Below the pieces are notes generated by a model. The model worked only from the letters and a program-made list of their open reading frames with translations. It made no database searches and had not been told where the DNA came from. From Neobacillus thermocopriae (lineage in GTDB: Bacteria; Bacillota; Bacilli; Bacillales; Cytobacillaceae): DNA of 64,000 bases. The position numbers were made by a program, and so were the translations under genes. Position 1 is the stretch's first letter. Each line of letters opens with the position of its first letter. Below are positions 15,712 to 25,648 of the stretch, piece after piece. Where the stretch lies: positions 1 through 64,000 of the forward strand of contig NZ_JAAIUV010000002.1 of NCBI RefSeq assembly GCF_010975035.1. Reading direction: 5' to 3'.

Positions 15712-18700
15712 GTGGCAAGACAGATAAATAAAGTGTTGGTTGCAAACAGGGGAGAAATTGCGATTAGAGTTTTTCGGGCTTGTACTGAACTAAATATTCG
15801 GACTGTTGCGATTTATTCAAAAGAAGATTCCGGATCTTATCATCGTTATAAAGCGGATGAAGCCTATTTGGTTGGAGAAGGAAAGAAGCCAATAGATGCC
15901 TATTTGGATATAGACGGTATCATAGCTATTGCAAAGAGAAGTGGGGCAGATGCCATACATCCTGGTTATGGTTTTCTATCGGAGAATATTCATTTTGCTA
16001 AACGATGTGAAGAAGAAGGAATTATATTCATTGGGCCAACTGCTGATCATTTGGATATGTTTGGTGATAAAGTAAAGGCTAGATATCAGGCAGAACTTGC
16101 TGGGATCCCAGTTATCCCTGGAAGTGATGGACCAGTCCAAAGTTTGGATGAAGTATTGGAATTTGCTGAAAACCATGGATTTCCAATAATTATTAAAGCT
16201 GCACTTGGAGGCGGCGGTAGGGGAATGAGAATTGTCAAGGACCGACAGGAAGTCCAAGAGGCCTTTGAGCGAGCCAAATCAGAGGCAAAAGCAGCCTTTG
16301 GTAGTGATGAAGTTTACCTAGAAAAATTAATTGAAAATCCTAAACATATTGAGGTACAGATCATTGGTGATGCAAAAGGAAATATCGTCCATCTATATGA
16401 GCGGGACTGTTCTGTACAACGTCGCCATCAAAAAGTAGTAGAAGTGGCTCCAAGTGTGTCTCTTTCCGATGAATTACGCAATCGGATTTGTCATGCCGCG
16501 GTAAAACTCATGAAAAATGTGGCTTATTTAAATGCTGGAACAGTGGAATTCCTTGTTTCCGGAAATGACTTTTATTTTATTGAAGTTAATCCGAGGATAC
16601 AGGTAGAACATACGATTACAGAAATGGTAACTGGAATTGATATTGTACAAACGCAAATTCTCGTTTCGGAAGGCCATGCATTACACGATCCAATTATTGG
16701 GATTCCAAAACAAGAAGACATTATGCTTAATGGATATGCAATTCAATCAAGGGTCACAACTGAAGATCCGCTTAATAATTTTATGCCTGACACTGGTAAA
16801 ATAATGGCCTATCGTTCTGGTGGGGGATTTGGAGTGCGTCTTGATGCTGGTAACGGGTTTCAAGGTGCTGTGATTACACCATACTATGATTCGCTTTTAG
16901 TAAAGCTGTCTACATGGGCTTTAACGTTTGAACAAGCTGCGGCCAAAATGGTCCGAAATTTACAGGAATTTAGAATTAGAGGAATAAAAACAAATATCCC
17001 ATTTTTAGAAAATGTAGTAAAGCATGAAAAGTTTCTTAATGGCCAATATGACACGTCCTTCATAGATTCAACACCGGAACTGTTTATTTTTCCTGTTCGT
17101 AAGGACAGAGGAACTAAGATGTTAAATTATATTGGGACTATTACTGTTAACGGGTTTCCTGGCATCGAAAAAAAGAAGCGTCCAGTATTTTCTAAGCCAA
17201 GAATTCCAAATTTGCCATTTGATCTTCAAGCAAAGCCTGGTACAAAACAACTCTTAGAACAACAAGGGGCCGATGGACTTGTTAAATGGGTTAAAGATCA
17301 AAGACAGGTATTATTAACAGATACTACTTTCAGGGATGCGCATCAATCATTGCTCGCTACACGATTAAGGACTACGGATATTGCCCGTATTGCTGAGCCA
17401 ACTTCTAAATTATTACCGAATTTATTTTCCTTCGAGATGTGGGGGGGAGCCACATTTGATGTCGCTTATCGCTTTTTAAAAGAAGATCCATGGGAGCGTC
17501 TGTTGACACTTCGTGCAAAGATTCCAAATGTTTTATTCCAAATGCTCATTCGTGGTGCTAATGCAGTAGGGTATAAAAATTATCCAGATAACCTTATTCG
17601 GGAATTTGTACATCAATCTGCATCCGCAGGTATCGATGTTTTCCGGATTTTTGATAGCTTAAACTGGGTCAAAGGGATGGAAACGGCGATTGATGCTGTT
17701 AGACAAACAGGAAAAATCGCTGAAGCGGCTATTTGCTATACAGGTGATATTTTAGACCCAACAAGAGTAAAGTATAACATTGACTATTATAAAAACCTTG
17801 CAAAAGAGTTGGAGCAGCAAGGAGCTCATATCCTTGGGATTAAAGATATGGCAGGTTTATTAAAGCCGGAAGCAGCATATCGACTTATTTCTGAGTTAAA
17901 GGAAACAGTCGATATTCCAATCCATTTGCATACACATGATACAAGTGGAAACGGAATTTTTGCATATGCACGTGCCATCGACGCAGGAGTTGATATTGTA
18001 GATACTGCTTTAGGGACGATGGCAGGTTTAACATCACAGCCTAGTGCGAATTCGCTTTACTATGCACTTGAAGGAACAAAAAGGCAGCCAGAAATTAATA
18101 TTGAATCTTTAGAGAAACTGTCACATTATTGGGAGGATGTTCGAAAATATTATCAAGACTTCGAAAGTGGTATGATATCTCCACACTCTGAAGTTTATCA
18201 GCATGAAATGCCAGGGGGCCAATATAGTAATCTTCAGCAGCAAGCAAAGGCTGTTGGTTTAGGGGACAGATGGGATGAAGTAAAAGAAATGTATTCCCGA
18301 GTAAATCACATGTTTGGTGATATTGTTAAAGTAACACCTTCTTCAAAAGTGGTCGGTGATATGGCCCTATTCATGGTGCAAAATGACCTTTCAGAAGAGG
18401 ACGTTATTCAAAAAGGACAATTTCTTGATTTTCCTGATTCCGTTGTTGAGTTTTTTGAAGGGTATTTAGGACAACCACATGGAGGATTTCCTGAAGAACT
18501 TCAAAAGGTAATATTAAAAGGGAGAAAACCATTAGAAGTTCGGCCAGGAGAGTTACTTGAACCAATCGATTTTGAAAAGCTCCAACAAGAGCTGTACAAG
18601 GAGCTTGGTAGACAAGTAACTACTTTTGAAGTTCTATCTTATGCCTTATATCCAAAAGTATTTTTAGATTATTTAAAAGCAACGGAACAATATGGAAATA

Positions 18701-19155
18701 TTTCAGTTTTAGATACACCTACCTTCCTCTATGGATTAAGATTAGGTGAAGAAATAGAAGTTGAGATCGAAACAGGGAAAACACTAATTGTTAAGCTGGT
18801 GTCAATTGGACAGCCACAACCAGATGGAACAAGAATCGTTTACTTTGAACTAAATGGCCAGCCACGTGAAATTGTTGTTAAAGATGAAAGCATTAAATCT
18901 ACGGTTCAATCCAGACTAAAAGCCGATCCAAAAAATGAAAATCATATTTCAGCTACGATGCCTGGGACGGTTATCAAGGTCATTGTTGAAAAAGGTGAAC
19001 AGGTGGAGCGTGGGGATCATTTAATGATTACAGAAGCGATGAAAATGGAAACTACAGTTCAAGCACCATTTTCCGGTGTTGTAAAGGATATTTATGTAAG
19101 AAGTGGTGAAGCAATTCAAACAGGTGATTTATTAATTGAGCTTGTAAAAGCATAA
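15712..19155 (+). CDS. pycA: Pyruvate carboxylase PycA
   Basis: The 1147-residue biotin enzyme makes oxaloacetate from pyruvate, bicarbonate and ATP. Domains in order: biotin carboxylase (1 to about 455; ANRGEIAIRVFRA, GGGGRGM loop), carboxyltransferase (about 530-800; LLTDTTFRDAHQSLLATR with the metal and pyruvate residues), and the C-terminal biotin carrier with the biotinylated lysine K1111 in EAMKME. The start is GTG 15712 after TTGAGGTG. It is complete and collinear with B. subtilis PycA. A homologous but separate biotin carboxylase is at 41869. Confidence 0.97.
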   Translation: MARQINKVLVANRGEIAIRVFRACTELNIRTVAIYSKEDSGSYHRYKADEAYLVGEGKKPIDAYLDIDGIIAIAKRSGADAIHPGYGFLSENIHFAKRCEEEGIIFIGPTADHLDMFGDKVKARYQAELAGIPVIPGSDGPVQSLDEVLEFAENHGFPIIIKAALGGGGRGMRIVKDRQEVQEAFERAKSEAKAAFGSDEVYLEKLIENPKHIEVQIIGDAKGNIVHLYERDCSVQRRHQKVVEVAPSVSLSDELRNRICHAAVKLMKNVAYLNAGTVEFLVSGNDFYFIEVNPRIQVEHTITEMVTGIDIVQTQILVSEGHALHDPIIGIPKQEDIMLNGYAIQSRVTTEDPLNNFMPDTGKIMAYRSGGGFGVRLDAGNGFQGAVITPYYDSLLVKLSTWALTFEQAAAKMVRNLQEFRIRGIKTNIPFLENVVKHEKFLNGQYDTSFIDSTPELFIFPVRKDRGTKMLNYIGTITVNGFPGIEKKKRPVFSKPRIPNLPFDLQAKPGTKQLLEQQGADGLVKWVKDQRQVLLTDTTFRDAHQSLLATRLRTTDIARIAEPTSKLLPNLFSFEMWGGATFDVAYRFLKEDPWERLLTLRAKIPNVLFQMLIRGANAVGYKNYPDNLIREFVHQSASAGIDVFRIFDSLNWVKGMETAIDAVRQTGKIAEAAICYTGDILDPTRVKYNIDYYKNLAKELEQQGAHILGIKDMAGLLKPEAAYRLISELKETVDIPIHLHTHDTSGNGIFAYARAIDAGVDIVDTALGTMAGLTSQPSANSLYYALEGTKRQPEINIESLEKLSHYWEDVRKYYQDFESGMISPHSEVYQHEMPGGQYSNLQQQAKAVGLGDRWDEVKEMYSRVNHMFGDIVKVTPSSKVVGDMALFMVQNDLSEEDVIQKGQFLDFPDSVVEFFEGYLGQPHGGFPEELQKVILKGRKPLEVRPGELLEPIDFEKLQQELYKELGRQVTTFEVLSYALYPKVFLDYLKATEQYGNISVLDTPTFLYGLRLGEEIEVEIETGKTLIVKLVSIGQPQPDGTRIVYFELNGQPREIVVKDESIKSTVQSRLKADPKNENHISATMPGTVIKVIVEKGEQVERGDHLMITEAMKMETTVQAPFSGVVKDIYVRSGEAIQTGDLLIELVKA

Positions 19156-19188
19156 AAAAAGCTGCCGGAATTTTTCCGGCAGCTTTTT
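19154..19188. terminator. Bidirectional terminator of pycA and ctaA
   Basis: AAAAAAGCTGCCGG pairs with CCGGCAGCTTTTT around an AATTTTT loop. It lies between the convergent pycA and ctaA. Confidence 0.93.
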
Positions 19189-20095
19189 ACATATGTTTTC
19201 TTCTTGAACGTGAATATAGGAGGATTAAATAACTTAAGACCCCAAACAAGCATGTAATAAAAAAGGCGTGTGCTAGGGCAATATATAGATTTAACCGACT
19301 AATGATGATAAATGCTCCAGCAATTACTTGTAGTGTAACTAAGATAAAAGAAACAATCCAAGACCAATATAACACCTTTTGGTCTTTATAGTTACGGATC
19401 GTTATATAGGTGATATACCCTATCCAAAGGAAAATCAAACCAGCTGCAACACGGTGTCCCATTTGAACCCATTCATATAGATTGGTTGGAATGGCAGGTG
19501 TATCATTAAGACATAATGGCCAGTCTCGGCAAATAAGACTTGCATTCGTATGGCGAACGAGAGCCCCTGTGTAAATGACAAAATAACTATAGATTGTTAC
19601 ACCAATAATATGGAACCCCATTCTCTTATCTACGATTACTTTATCGGCTTCAAATTTTTTATCAATTTCAAAGATCAGTAGTGTTAATAAAAAGACAGCC
19701 GCAAAAGAAATAAGAGAAATACCAAAATGCAAGGCCAAAACAAAATCTGATTGTCCCCAAACGACAGCGGCTGCACCTATCAATCCTTGGAGCACTAAAA
19801 AGAAAAATGATAGGAAAGAGAGGAATTTGGTTTCTCTAATGTGACCTATTACTTTCCATGACCAAATAGATAGAATGAGCACCATGATACCGACAATACC
19901 AGAGACAACTCGATGGGCCAGTTCAATTATTAATTCCGGTGTAATATTAGATGGGAGCAGTTCACCGTGACATAGGGGCCAAGATTTGCCACATCCCATT
20001 CCAGATTCCGTTTTTGTTACCAATGCCCCTCCAAGGAGAATAAATATCATTCCTATGGTAGTAGCAACTGCCAACCACTTCAAAGATCGACGCAA
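19187..20095 (-). CDS. ctaA: Heme A synthase CtaA
   Basis: The 302-residue, eight-helix membrane protein oxidises heme O to heme A for the aa3-type oxidases. The two extracellular cysteine pairs typical of Bacillus CtaA are present: C35/C42 in GCGKSWPLC and a second pair in CRDWPLC. The heme-ligand histidines lie in the AHRVVSG, LHFGISL, GHRVAAG and AHAFF contexts. The frame opens at GTG 20104, but that GTG is part of the AAGAGGTGA ribosome binding site; TTG 20095, six bases beyond it, is the better start. It is divergent from ctaB. Confidence 0.95.
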   Translation of the reverse strand: MRRSLKWLAVATTIGMIFILLGGALVTKTESGMGCGKSWPLCHGELLPSNITPELIIELAHRVVSGIVGIMVLILSIWSWKVIGHIRETKFLSFLSFFFLVLQGLIGAAAVVWGQSDFVLALHFGISLISFAAVFLLTLLIFEIDKKFEADKVIVDKRMGFHIIGVTIYSYFVIYTGALVRHTNASLICRDWPLCLNDTPAIPTNLYEWVQMGHRVAAGLIFLWIGYITYITIRNYKDQKVLYWSWIVSFILVTLQVIAGAFIIISRLNLYIALAHAFFITCLFGVLSYLILLYSRSRRKHM

Positions 20096-20126
20096 AAAAT
20101 TCACCTCTTACATAAAGTACAAAAAT

Positions 20127-20155
20127 TTGTCAAAAAATTTCCTTGACAGTATAAT
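20127..20155 (+). promoter_or_regulatory. Strong sigma-A promoter toward ctaB, long leader
   Basis: TTGTCA at 20127-20132 and a perfect TATAAT at 20150-20155 are spaced by 17 bases. A transcript from here would have a leader of about 370 bases before ctaB. Confidence 0.55.
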
Positions 20156-20175
20156 GAATAAAAAATAGATTGTAT
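20147..20175 (-). promoter_or_regulatory. Promoter of ctaA overlapping the ctaB-side promoter
   Basis: Read on the minus strand, TATACA and TATACT are separated by 17 bases, and the -10 box overlaps the plus-strand TATAAT. The two divergent promoters could therefore compete or be co-regulated. Confidence 0.45.
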
Positions 20176-20428
20176 AAAGTACCGTATTCATCATAACCAA
20201 TTCTTTCAAAAAAGAACAGAATTTCAGACTGATTTTTTTAAAAGAAATAAGGGCTTGAATAATTTTTAATTTCCAATATTATTATAGTGAAAAACATAGA
20301 AAGATAGTTGGAATATTGTAAATATTATTCATTTTAAGGGCTGAAAAAGATAAAAGGTAATTTACATAAACAAAATTATGGAAATTCAACATCATGGTCA
20401 CAAATTAGTCATAAATTATTCAAAAAAG

Positions 20429-20461
20429 TTCACAAAAAATCCGCAAAGTGTGATTTAATAT
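20429..20461 (+). promoter_or_regulatory. ctaB-proximal promoter with possible ResD-type site
   Basis: TAATAT at 20456-20461 is a -10 candidate about 75 bases before ctaB, with no good -35. A TTCACAAAAAAT tract at 20429-20440 resembles the degenerate ResD boxes known upstream of Bacillus ctaA and ctaB. This is an inference from the sequence and known respiratory control. Confidence 0.35.
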
Positions 20462-20534
20462 ACAAAGAAAGTGTTATATAAATCATTGACTGAATAAATT
20501 TTTTAGACCTAAAAAATTAGGAGGAATAAAAAAG

Positions 20535-21461
20535 ATGTCTAATTCTAAGGCTGCCATTGAAAATGGGTCGACAAGCCTGGATTCTGTTGCTGGAAAAACA
20601 TCTTTATGGAAAGATTTTTCGGCCCTTATAAAAATCGGGATTGTAAATTCTAACCTGATTACAACTTTCACGGGACTATGGCTAGCTCTTCAATTTACAG
20701 GGCAAAGCTTTTTGAGTAATTTACATATTATATTTTTTACAGTAGTAGGTTCCTCCCTTATCATAGCTGGGTCTTGTGCAATAAATAATTATGTTGATCG
20801 TGATATAGATCACTTAATGGAGAGGACAAAAACAAGACCAACAGTTACGGGAAAAATATTACCTGCAAAAGTTTTGAGAGCAGGTATTTTACTTATTGTA
20901 CTGGGAACACTGTTTTTATTCTTTACGACAATAACTGCAACAGTAATTGGTTTGCTTGGAGTTTTCAGTTATGTTTTTCTTTATACATTGTGGTCCAAGC
21001 GGCAATTAGTTTCTAATACAATAATCGGCAGCATTTCTGGTGCAGTTCCTCCATTAATTGGCTGGGCAGCGGTTGATGCAAACCTTGATATTATTGCGTG
21101 GGCATTATTCGTTTTAATGTTCGTTTGGCAGCCACCGCATTTTTATGCCCTCGCCATGAGAAGAGTGCATGAATATAAAGCAGCAGGCATACCAATGTTG
21201 CCCGTTGTTAAGGGATTTAAAGCAACAAAAAGGAGTATCCTGCTTTGGGTAGCTGCTCTTTTGCCGATTCCAATTTTTCTATATCAGTTAGGAATCCCAT
21301 TTCTAATTCTCGCCACCATACTTAACATTGGATGGTTAGGATTAGGGATTTATGGTTATAAGATCAAAGATGATATAAAGTGGGCAAAGCTAATGTTTGT
21401 TTATTCATTGCAATATTTAACTATTATTTTTACCGCGATGGTAATCGTTACGATAATTTAG
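20535..21461 (+). CDS. ctaB: Protoheme IX farnesyltransferase CtaB (heme O synthase)
   Basis: The 308-residue UbiA-family prenyltransferase adds a farnesyl chain to heme B, giving heme O, the substrate of CtaA. The first Asp-rich motif [19 protein letters not shown] (about residues 84-102) is clear, a second polar loop ([11 protein letters not shown]) lies near 200, and eight to nine membrane helices are predicted. ATG 20535 follows TTAGGAGGAA. It is the first gene of the cytochrome caa3 locus. Confidence 0.96.
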   Translation: MSNSKAAIENGSTSLDSVAGKTSLWKDFSALIKIGIVNSNLITTFTGLWLALQFTGQSFLSNLHIIFFTVVGSSLIIAGSCAINNYVDRDIDHLMERTKTRPTVTGKILPAKVLRAGILLIVLGTLFLFFTTITATVIGLLGVFSYVFLYTLWSKRQLVSNTIIGSISGAVPPLIGWAAVDANLDIIAWALFVLMFVWQPPHFYALAMRRVHEYKAAGIPMLPVVKGFKATKRSILLWVAALLPIPIFLYQLGIPFLILATILNIGWLGLGIYGYKIKDDIKWAKLMFVYSLQYLTIIFTAMVIVTII

Positions 21462-21540
21462 TTTTGCCTAAGCTTCTTTCTCAAGTAAGTAAAAGGAAAG
21501 AGGTAAATATCTATCCGTCTTTGATCACCAGCAAAACTAA
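21458..21540 (+). other. Inverted repeat spanning the ctaB-ctaC gap
   Basis: TTAGTTTTGC at 21458-21467, overlapping the ctaB stop, is exactly complementary to GCAAAACTAA at 21531-21540 just before the ctaC ribosome binding site. In RNA this would close a loop of about 63 bases. It could be a processing or stability element between the prenyltransferase and oxidase cistrons. Confidence 0.4.
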
Positions 21541-21572
21541 GAAATATAAATGAAAGAGGGGTTTGGTTAAGC

Positions 21573-22634
21573 ATGAAAAGGCTTGCAAATTGGCGTTTAA
21601 TTTCGCTATTAGCGATGTTAGCGCTCGTACTCACCGGTTGTAGTGGTGAACCATTTGTTTCCGCATTAAAGCCTGCCGGTGAAGTTGCAGACATGCAATA
21701 TGATCTGATGAAATTAAGTACTTACATTATGGTTGGAGTTATCCTTGTGGTAACGATTATTTTCGTTATCGTCTTTTTCCGTTTTAGAAGAAAGGATGAC
21801 AAAATTCCAAAACAAGTTGAAGGAAGTCACAAATTAGAAATTATTTGGACAGTTATCCCAATTCTATTATTGTTGATTTTAGCTGTACCGACAGTTGCGG
21901 CTACTTTCAAACTTGCTGATATTAAAGAGATGGATAAGAAAGACAGTGATGCTCTAGTTATTAATGTCCGTTCTCATTTATATTGGTGGGATTTTGAATA
22001 TCCAAAACAAAAAATTGTTACAAGCCAAGATTTAGTGGTTCCAACTAATGAGAAAGTTTATTTTAATTTAAAATCATTAGACGTGAAGCACTCTTTCTGG
22101 ATTCCAGCAGTTGGTGGAAAGCTGGATACTAACACAGATAACGTTAATAAATTCTGGCTTGTATTTGATGAAGATAGAGCAAATGAAGCAGGAAATCTTT
22201 TCTATGGGAAATGTGCTGAGCTTTGCGGACCTTCCCATGCATTGATGGACTTTAAAGTAAAAGCAATTAGCAGAGCTGAGTTTGATAAATGGGTAAAAGA
22301 TATGCAGGCAGTGAAAGAGCCTAAGAAAGCGAAAACTGAGTTAGCGGCCCAAGGTCAAGAATTATTTAATGAGAGTTGTATTGGTTGTCATGCTGTAACA
22401 CCTTCTAATCAAATGCCTGATACAGCACGTATTGCACCGAATTTAACAAATTTTGGTGAGCGTTCACGTGTAGCGGGTATTCTAGATCATAATAAAGAAG
22501 AATTAATGAATTGGATTAAAGATCCGGAAAGTTATAAACCAGGTAACTTAATGACTGGAAAATATAAGGATTTTACGGATCAAGAACTGGAAGCTCTTGC
22601 AGAATATTTGATGGGCTTAAAAGTTCAAGAATAA
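21573..22634 (+). CDS. ctaC: Cytochrome caa3 oxidase subunit II with fused cytochrome c (CtaC)
   Basis: The 353-residue lipoprotein has its lipobox cysteine at 23 (LTGC), two membrane helices (about 48-68 and 90-110), a CuA domain with H173 and the C214-x3-C218-x3-H222-x2-M225 set, and a C-terminal cytochrome c domain with CIGCH at 269-273. It accepts electrons directly, so the enzyme is a caa3-type cytochrome c oxidase. ATG 21573 follows AAAGAGGGG. Confidence 0.97.
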   Translation: MKRLANWRLISLLAMLALVLTGCSGEPFVSALKPAGEVADMQYDLMKLSTYIMVGVILVVTIIFVIVFFRFRRKDDKIPKQVEGSHKLEIIWTVIPILLLLILAVPTVAATFKLADIKEMDKKDSDALVINVRSHLYWWDFEYPKQKIVTSQDLVVPTNEKVYFNLKSLDVKHSFWIPAVGGKLDTNTDNVNKFWLVFDEDRANEAGNLFYGKCAELCGPSHALMDFKVKAISRAEFDKWVKDMQAVKEPKKAKTELAAQGQELFNESCIGCHAVTPSNQMPDTARIAPNLTNFGERSRVAGILDHNKEELMNWIKDPESYKPGNLMTGKYKDFTDQELEALAEYLMGLKVQE

Positions 22635-22666
22635 AAGTGGAATAGATTTAAAAGGGAGGTAAAACT

Positions 22667-24535
22667 GTGAGTACCTACGCTCAAAAAAAAGGATTTGGCT
22701 CGGTCATTTGGGATTACTTAACTACCGTTGACCATAAAAAAATTGCCATCCTATATCTCATTGCAGGTGGATTTTTCTTCCTTGTAGGAGGAATCGAAGC
22801 TGTATTTATCCGGATCCAGCTTGCAGTGCCTAATAATGATTTTGTAAGTGCCGGGGCATTTAATGAAATTATTACGATGCACGGAACAACGATGATTTTC
22901 CTTGCTGCCATGCCGTTATTGTTTGCATTCATGAATGCGGTAATGCCATTGCAAATTGGAGCTCGGGATGTTGCATTCCCATTTGTTAATGCACTTGGTT
23001 TCTGGTTATTCTTTTTTGGTGGAGTATTCCTAAACCTTTCTTGGTTTTTAGGCGGTGCTCCTGATGCTGGTTGGACATCTTATGCATCATTAGCTATCCA
23101 CTCAAAAGGTCACGGTATCGATTTCTATGTATTAGGTTTACAGATTTCAGGTATCGGAACCCTAATTGGTGGTATTAACTTCTTAGTTACGATTATTAAT
23201 ATGCGTGCACCAGGGATGACTTATATGAGGATGCCTCTATTCACCTGGGCAACATTCGTTTCATCTGCATTAATTTTATTTGCATTCCCGCCATTAACTG
23301 TTGGTCTTACATTAATGATGTTTGACCGTATGTTTGGTTCAAACTTCTTTATCACAGAAAATGGTGGTAACACAATTATTTGGGAGCATTTATTCTGGAT
23401 TTTCGGACACCCTGAAGTTTATATTCTAGTACTTCCTGCATTTGGTATTTTCTCTGATGTTTTCTCCACATTTTCGAGAAAACGTTTATTTGGATATTCA
23501 TCGATGGTATTTGCAACGGTATTAATCGGATTCTTAGGATTCATGGTTTGGGCACACCATATGTTTACTACTGGTTTAGGTCCTGTTGCAAACGCAATTT
23601 TCTCTGTTGCAACAATGGCAATTGGTGTTCCTACAGGTATTAAGATTTTTAACTGGCTGTTAACAATGTGGGGAGGAAGCGTTAAATTTACTACGCCAAT
23701 GTACTGGGCATTCGCTTTCATTCCATCATTTGTAATCGGTGGAGTAACTGGGGTAATGCTAGCTTCTGCTGCAGCAGACTACCAATATCATGATAGTTAT
23801 TTCGTTGTTGCACACTTCCACTACGTTATTGTTGGTGGGGTAGTATTTGCGGTATTTGCTGCTACTCACTTCTATTGGCCAAAAATATTTGGAACAATGT
23901 TAAACGAAAAGCTAGGTAAAATTACATTCTGGTTATTCTTTATCGGTTTCCATATGACATTCTTTGTTCAGCACTTCCTTGGACTTTGGGGAATGCCGCG
24001 TCGTGTCTTTACTTTCCTTCCAGGTCAAGGATTTGAAATGTCAAACTTAATCAGTTCTATTGGTGCAGCATTCATGTCTGCGGGTGTCATTGTGCTTTTA
24101 ATTAATGTCATTGTGACATCTGTTAAGAATGAGAAAGTTGGAAATGACCCATGGGGTGACGGTAGAACACTTGAATGGTCTATTCCTTCACCACCGCCAT
24201 TCTATAATTTTAAACAGCTTCCACTTGTCCGTGGATTGGATCCATATTGGTTGGAGAAAATGGAAGGTAAAAAAGGTATGACACCAGCAGAACCGCTTGG
24301 TGATATTCATATGCCGAATGCCTCCTTCATTCCATTTGTAATAGCTTTTGGACTGTTTGTGGCTGCTTTTGGTGCATTATATAATGGAGAAAAGTCATGG
24401 GCTGTTCCTGTAATTATTATCGGATTGCTAATCACTTTTGGTTCTATGCTAGTACGTTCACTAAAAGACGACCATGGATTCCATATTCATAAAGAGGAAT
24501 TAATGGATGACAATGATAAGGGGGTTAAGGCATAA
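22667..24535 (+). CDS. ctaD: Cytochrome caa3 oxidase subunit I (CtaD)
   Basis: The 622-residue heme-copper oxidase subunit I has at least 12, probably 14, membrane helices. It shows the low-spin heme ligand in MHGTTMIF, the CuB/tyrosine segment HPEVYILVLP, the CuB histidine pair in WAHHMFTTG and the heme ligands in HFHYVIVGG. It reduces oxygen and pumps protons. The start is GTG 22667 behind AAAGGGAGG. The stop overlaps the ctaE start (TAATG), indicating translational coupling. Confidence 0.98.
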   Translation: MSTYAQKKGFGSVIWDYLTTVDHKKIAILYLIAGGFFFLVGGIEAVFIRIQLAVPNNDFVSAGAFNEIITMHGTTMIFLAAMPLLFAFMNAVMPLQIGARDVAFPFVNALGFWLFFFGGVFLNLSWFLGGAPDAGWTSYASLAIHSKGHGIDFYVLGLQISGIGTLIGGINFLVTIINMRAPGMTYMRMPLFTWATFVSSALILFAFPPLTVGLTLMMFDRMFGSNFFITENGGNTIIWEHLFWIFGHPEVYILVLPAFGIFSDVFSTFSRKRLFGYSSMVFATVLIGFLGFMVWAHHMFTTGLGPVANAIFSVATMAIGVPTGIKIFNWLLTMWGGSVKFTTPMYWAFAFIPSFVIGGVTGVMLASAAADYQYHDSYFVVAHFHYVIVGGVVFAVFAATHFYWPKIFGTMLNEKLGKITFWLFFIGFHMTFFVQHFLGLWGMPRRVFTFLPGQGFEMSNLISSIGAAFMSAGVIVLLINVIVTSVKNEKVGNDPWGDGRTLEWSIPSPPPFYNFKQLPLVRGLDPYWLEKMEGKKGMTPAEPLGDIHMPNASFIPFVIAFGLFVAAFGALYNGEKSWAVPVIIIGLLITFGSMLVRSLKDDHGFHIHKEELMDDNDKGVKA

Positions 24536-25164
24536 TGCACGCTGAAGAAAAATTAACTTATGAAACATGGCCTGCAGAGCCGGAGAAATCAACCCTTGAA
24601 GCAAAAAATAAATTTCTTGGTTTCTGGTTATTCTTAGGAGGAGAGACAGTATTATTCGCTTCTCTCTTCGCTACTTACCTTGCCTTAAAGGATAAGGTTC
24701 CGAGCGCTGACCATGCGTTAGCGAAAGATTTATTTGATCTTCCGCTTACTTTCGTTGCTACTATGTTGCTTTTAACAAGTTCATTAACTAGTGTTTACGC
24801 CATGTATCATATGAAAAACTTTAATTCACAAAAAATGATGCTATGGCTTGGAATTACAGTCCTTCTTGGATTAGGGTTCTTAGGATTAGAGGTTTATGAA
24901 TTCAACCATTATGTTCATGAGTATCACCATAAATTTACAAGTAGTGCCTTTGGTTCTGCCTTTTATACACTTGTAGGCTTCCACGGTGCTCACGTAACTT
25001 TTGGTCTTGGATGGATTTTAGCATTAATGATTCGAAACTATAAACGTGGATTGAATCTTTATAATGCTCCAAAATTTTATGTAGCTAGTCTTTATTGGCA
25101 CTTTATTGACGTAGTTTGGGTATTTATCTTTACTGTAGTCTACTTAATGGGAATGGTGGGATAA
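24535..25164 (+). CDS. ctaE: Cytochrome caa3 oxidase subunit III (CtaE)
   Basis: The 209-residue protein has five membrane helices and the subunit III motifs GGETVLFASLFATYLALK near the start and GFHGAHVTFGLGW near 148-160, ending in YWHFIDVVWVFIFTVVYL. It stabilises the catalytic core. Its ATG overlaps the ctaD stop by one base. Confidence 0.96.
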   Translation: MHAEEKLTYETWPAEPEKSTLEAKNKFLGFWLFLGGETVLFASLFATYLALKDKVPSADHALAKDLFDLPLTFVATMLLLTSSLTSVYAMYHMKNFNSQKMMLWLGITVLLGLGFLGLEVYEFNHYVHEYHHKFTSSAFGSAFYTLVGFHGAHVTFGLGWILALMIRNYKRGLNLYNAPKFYVASLYWHFIDVVWVFIFTVVYLMGMVG

Positions 25165-25168
25165 ACCG

Positions 25169-25504
25169 ATGGCAAATCAACAAATTAATTCAGGTAACCC
25201 AAGAGTCGACCTTGAATATCGCCGCAAAAAAAATGCAGAAGAAATGAGATATCAAGTTGTTTCTTTCACTTTAATGATTTTCTTAACTTTGGTTGCATTT
25301 GCGGCAGTAGCAATTGAAGGTTTTACTGCATGGTTTACAGTACCTTTTATTATCCTGTTGGCATTTGTTCAAGTTGTGTTTCAGCTTTTCTATTTTATGC
25401 ATATGAGTCATAAAGGGCATGAAGCGCCATCACTGTTTCTTTTTTCAGGATTGGGCTTTGGTTTAGTAATGGTTTTGGCCTTCATGACAATTGTATGGTG
25501 GTAA
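25169..25504 (+). CDS. ctaF: Cytochrome caa3 oxidase subunit IV (CtaF)
   Basis: The 111-residue small subunit has three membrane helices (about 29-45, 50-72 and 87-109) and the family FYFMHMSHKGHE stretch. It follows ctaE by 4 bases and is the last gene before the terminator at 25517-25550. Its contribution to assembly is inferred from the caa3 family. Confidence 0.92.
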   Translation: MANQQINSGNPRVDLEYRRKKNAEEMRYQVVSFTLMIFLTLVAFAAVAIEGFTAWFTVPFIILLAFVQVVFQLFYFMHMSHKGHEAPSLFLFSGLGFGLVMVLAFMTIVWW

Positions 25505-25516
25505 TTTGAAAATCTA

Positions 25517-25550
25517 AGAAAATCGGCTTATTAGCCGATTTTCTTTTTTA
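25517..25550 (+). terminator. Terminator after ctaF
   Basis: AGAAAATCGGCT pairs perfectly with AGCCGATTTTCT (4-base loop), followed by TTTTTTA. Confidence 0.93.
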
Positions 25551-25648
25551 GTGTTGGAAATATTGGTATATATGTTATTTTGCTAATCCAATTAGTAATC
25601 GGTATAATATTATTAAAGACATTTTCGATGAAATGGTGGGGAGTTTCA

